From contig CAWBTC010000012.1 of NCBI GenBank assembly GCA_963791635.1, positions 1 to 64,000 of the forward strand: a stretch of 64,000 bases of DNA, read 5' to 3'. Source of the stretch: VFMC01 sp963791635. Lineage in GTDB: Bacteria > Actinomycetota > Acidimicrobiia > Acidimicrobiales > Ilumatobacteraceae. Positions 62,178 to 64,000 of this stretch are shown here, piece by piece. Position 1 is the stretch's first letter. Every line of letters begins with the position of its first letter. The notes under the pieces were generated by a model. The model had not been told where the DNA came from and made no database searches. It worked only from the letters and a program-made list of their open reading frames with translations. The position numbers and the translations under genes were made by a program.

Positions 62178-63115
62178 GCTCGGGGGTGTGCCTCCGCGTA
62201 GACGGAACGGAGGCGCTCGTTGCTCACGTGTGTGTACCGCTGCGTCGTGGCGACGTCGGCATGTCCGAGAAACTCCTGCACCGCTCGTAAGTCTGCCCCG
62301 CCGTCGAGCAAATGCGTCGCGAAGGTGTGACGGAGCGCGTGCGGGTGGGTCGGTGATGACGATCTGCGGTCGATGATCCGCCGAACGTCACGGGGTGTGA
62401 GTCGGTGCCCGCGCTCGTTGCCGAACAACGCATCGCCTGCATCGGCGGGGACCACGTCATGGCGGATGTCGAGCCAGCGGCGCACCGCCTCGACGGCGAC
62501 CGCCGACAGCGGCACCATCCGCTCCTTGGAACCCTTTCCGAGCACCGTCATCACATCGTTGATCGTGCCGCTGCGCCGCACGTCGTCGACGTCGAGACCG
62601 CAGAGCTCGCTCACGCGCACGCCGCTGCCGTAGAGGATCTCCAGCACGGCGTCGTCGCGTCGGCGACGCCAGTCGGGCTCGTCTTCGGCCGACGGGCCGT
62701 CGAGCAACCGGTCGAGCTCGCCCGACGTGAGCACCCGGGGCAGGCGGGACTCTCCCGCCGGGGCGCGCAAGGACGAGCTGGGGTCCGCGGCCAGCACCGC
62801 TGTTCGGTGCAGCCAACGGAAGTACTTCCTCACTGCTGCCACCTTGCGGGCGATGGTGCGCTTCGCATAGCGACGTGTGGTGAGGAAGGCCACCCAGCGG
62901 CGCAGCAACATGCGCTCCACCAGATCGGGTGAATCGATGCCACCGCGCTCGGCCCACAGCGCGAAGTCGCGCACGTCGATGCCATACGCGGTGACGGTGT
63001 GATCGGAGGATGCCGTGAGCGAGGTCGCAAAGGCGTCGAGGCGCCACGCCACGCAGGGCTCGTCGACCAGGGTCCGCCCACCGGCCCCGTGCACTCCGGT
63101 TGTCACGCCGGCCAC
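62174..63115 (-). CDS. xerC: Tyrosine recombinase XerC
   Basis: 313 residues. N-terminal SAM-like domain (AYGIDVRDFALWAERGG, VRKYFRWLHR), then the catalytic set: Arg in GSGVRVSELCGL, Lys in GKGSKERMVPL, HALRHTFATHLLDGGADLRAVQEFLGH (His-x-x-Arg and His) and Tyr in TTQRYTHV. Resolves chromosome dimers at dif with FtsK. GTG 63115 is used; other in-frame GTGs lie a few codons in. dprA ends 9 bp upstream. Confidence 0.93.
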   Translation of the reverse strand: MAGVTTGVHGAGGRTLVDEPCVAWRLDAFATSLTASSDHTVTAYGIDVRDFALWAERGGIDSPDLVERMLLRRWVAFLTTRRYAKRTIARKVAAVRKYFRWLHRTAVLAADPSSSLRAPAGESRLPRVLTSGELDRLLDGPSAEDEPDWRRRRDDAVLEILYGSGVRVSELCGLDVDDVRRSGTINDVMTVLGKGSKERMVPLSAVAVEAVRRWLDIRHDVVPADAGDALFGNERGHRLTPRDVRRIIDRRSSSPTHPHALRHTFATHLLDGGADLRAVQEFLGHADVATTQRYTHVSNERLRSVYAEAHPRA

Positions 63116-63124
63116 AGTATTCGC

Positions 63125-64000
63125 TCATGGACATGTCAACGGTGACCCCACGACCTCGAACCAGCCGTCGACGTGGGCCAACCAACCGGCCTGCTCGAGT
63201 CGAGCGAGCGACATCGCAACCTCCAGCACGGGCGCGCCGAGGGCTTCGGCGACCTCACCGACGGTGCTCGCCTTGACGGAACACACACGGTACGCAGGCA
63301 CATCGCTCGATCGCGGCCGCACGCGGGGGTTGACGCCCGGTGCGGTTGCACGCGAGTGGTCGAGACCGAGCGCAACCATGACATCACCGACGTCGACCGC
63401 CGGTGCGGAGCCGTCGCGCAACAACGCATTCACCCCGATCGCGGCCCGACTGATTGCGCTCCCTGGCACCGCCATCACCGGAATGCCACGCTCGGCCGCC
63501 ATCTGTGCGGTGATGAGCGACCCACCCGTCTCGCGACTCTCGACCACCACGACGATTTCCGAGAGCGCGGCGATGAGCCGATTGCGCTGAGGGAATCGAT
63601 AGGCGGCCGGCACCGAGCCGGGCGGCCATTCGCTGAGCAGGAGACCCTCGGACCCGACGCGCTGCCACAGCGGACGGTGCTCACGTGGGTAGACGACATC
63701 GTGCCCAGACGCGACGACTGCAACTGGTCGTCCCTGGGCACCATCGCTCACCGCCTCGAGAACGCCTGCATGCGCGTGGCCGTCGATACCACGGGCAAGC
63801 CCCGACACGACGTGCACTCCCTGGCGTGCCAGGCCGTCACCGAGGGTGCGGGCCATGTGACGGCCCACCGCCGTCGCGTTGCGGGTGCCGACGATCGCCA
63901 CCCGCCGGCCGTCGAGGACGCGGAGATCGCCGCGCCAGAACAGCACGGGTGGCGGCTGCGGATCAGCGCCCAAGAGCGGCGGGTACTCATCGTCGCCGAG
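63125..64000 (-). CDS. dprA: DNA-processing protein DprA (5' end beyond the window)
   Basis: 291 residues to the window edge, reading in frame without a start: YPPLLGADPQPPPVLFWRGD, then the Rossmann-like DprA core RVAIVGTRNATAVG, VVSGLARGIDGHAHAG, PQRNRLIAALSEIVVVVESRETGGSLITAQMA and VMAVPGSAIS. A C-terminal winged helix follows (ASTVGEVAEALGAPVLEVAMSLARLEQAGWL). Loads RecA onto incoming single-stranded DNA in transformation. Head of the dprA-xerC-whiG run; the missing N-terminus is at the right edge. Confidence 0.94.
   Translation of the reverse strand, partial: LGDDEYPPLLGADPQPPPVLFWRGDLRVLDGRRVAIVGTRNATAVGRHMARTLGDGLARQGVHVVSGLARGIDGHAHAGVLEAVSDGAQGRPVAVVASGHDVVYPREHRPLWQRVGSEGLLLSEWPPGSVPAAYRFPQRNRLIAALSEIVVVVESRETGGSLITAQMAAERGIPVMAVPGSAISRAAIGVNALLRDGSAPAVDVGDVMVALGLDHSRATAPGVNPRVRPRSSDVPAYRVCSVKASTVGEVAEALGAPVLEVAMSLARLEQAGWLAHVDGWFEVVGSPLTCP

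Overview
High-GC window, almost fully coding, with many GTG starts and 1-8 nt gene overlaps. The content is actinobacterial: a Kgd-type multifunctional 2-oxoglutarate dehydrogenase, NucS mismatch endonuclease, UvrD2 with an HRDC domain, a WhiG-type sigma factor, GTP-dependent PEPCK, and the order dprA-xerC-whiG-M23-rpsB-tsf-pyrH-frr-cdsA-dxr-rseP-ispG. Thr/Pro/Ala-rich lipoprotein linkers and several CoA-transferase, LLM and PEP-mobile-domain genes make class Acidimicrobiia (Ilumatobacter-like) my best guess. That placement is inference, not a search result. No tRNA, rRNA, CRISPR array, prophage or insertion sequence was found, and no gene-free gap exceeds about 250 bp.

Layout. 1-4553: recG (cut by the left edge) and a DAK2 kinase on the minus strand, divergent from rpmB and a small cold-shock-like gene that ends in a strong terminator. 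4626-6422: pckG. 6453-11435: a minus-strand run of a CoA-transferase, a PIG-L deacetylase, a histidine phosphatase, two lipoproteins and a small membrane protein. 11544-15225: an alpha/beta hydrolase, divergent from an LLM oxidoreductase-galK-SMP30 operon. 15188-19915: a BtuF-like protein, a PH-SHOCT protein, uvrD2, a thioesterase and an exonuclease III gene split by a frameshift. 19958-26125: a NYN RNase with S1-like and histone-H1-like parts, a HAD hydrolase and kgd. 26299-30944: a cupredoxin lipoprotein, an RDD protein flanked by twin hairpins, a molybdopterin oxidoreductase and a PuuD-like membrane protein. 31077-39915: ettA, a GGDEF-EAL protein, cysQ, an enoyl-CoA hydratase and a His-rich membrane protein with a duplicated unknown domain.

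39925-47621 is the most unusual block. It is one minus-strand operon of three tandem paralogues that carry the PEP-utilising phosphohistidine (swivel) domain but no ATP-grasp domain, followed by a DHA2 MFS transporter and a frameshifted CaiB/BaiF CoA-transferase. 47769-51208 holds an ABC1 kinase, nucS and manA. 51254-64000 is the conserved housekeeping run (isoprenoid MEP pathway, intramembrane protease, phospholipid synthesis, translation factors, sigma factor, recombinase, dprA, the last cut by the right edge).

Two genes (exonuclease III at 19430 and the CoA-transferase near 40765) are each broken by exactly one base, and a third joint (MFS to CaiB) lacks a stop beside a run of six C. Either these are assembly indels or this is a lineage with real frame damage; raw reads would decide. 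Short tandem repeats recur in disordered protein tails and at the stop codons of three genes.
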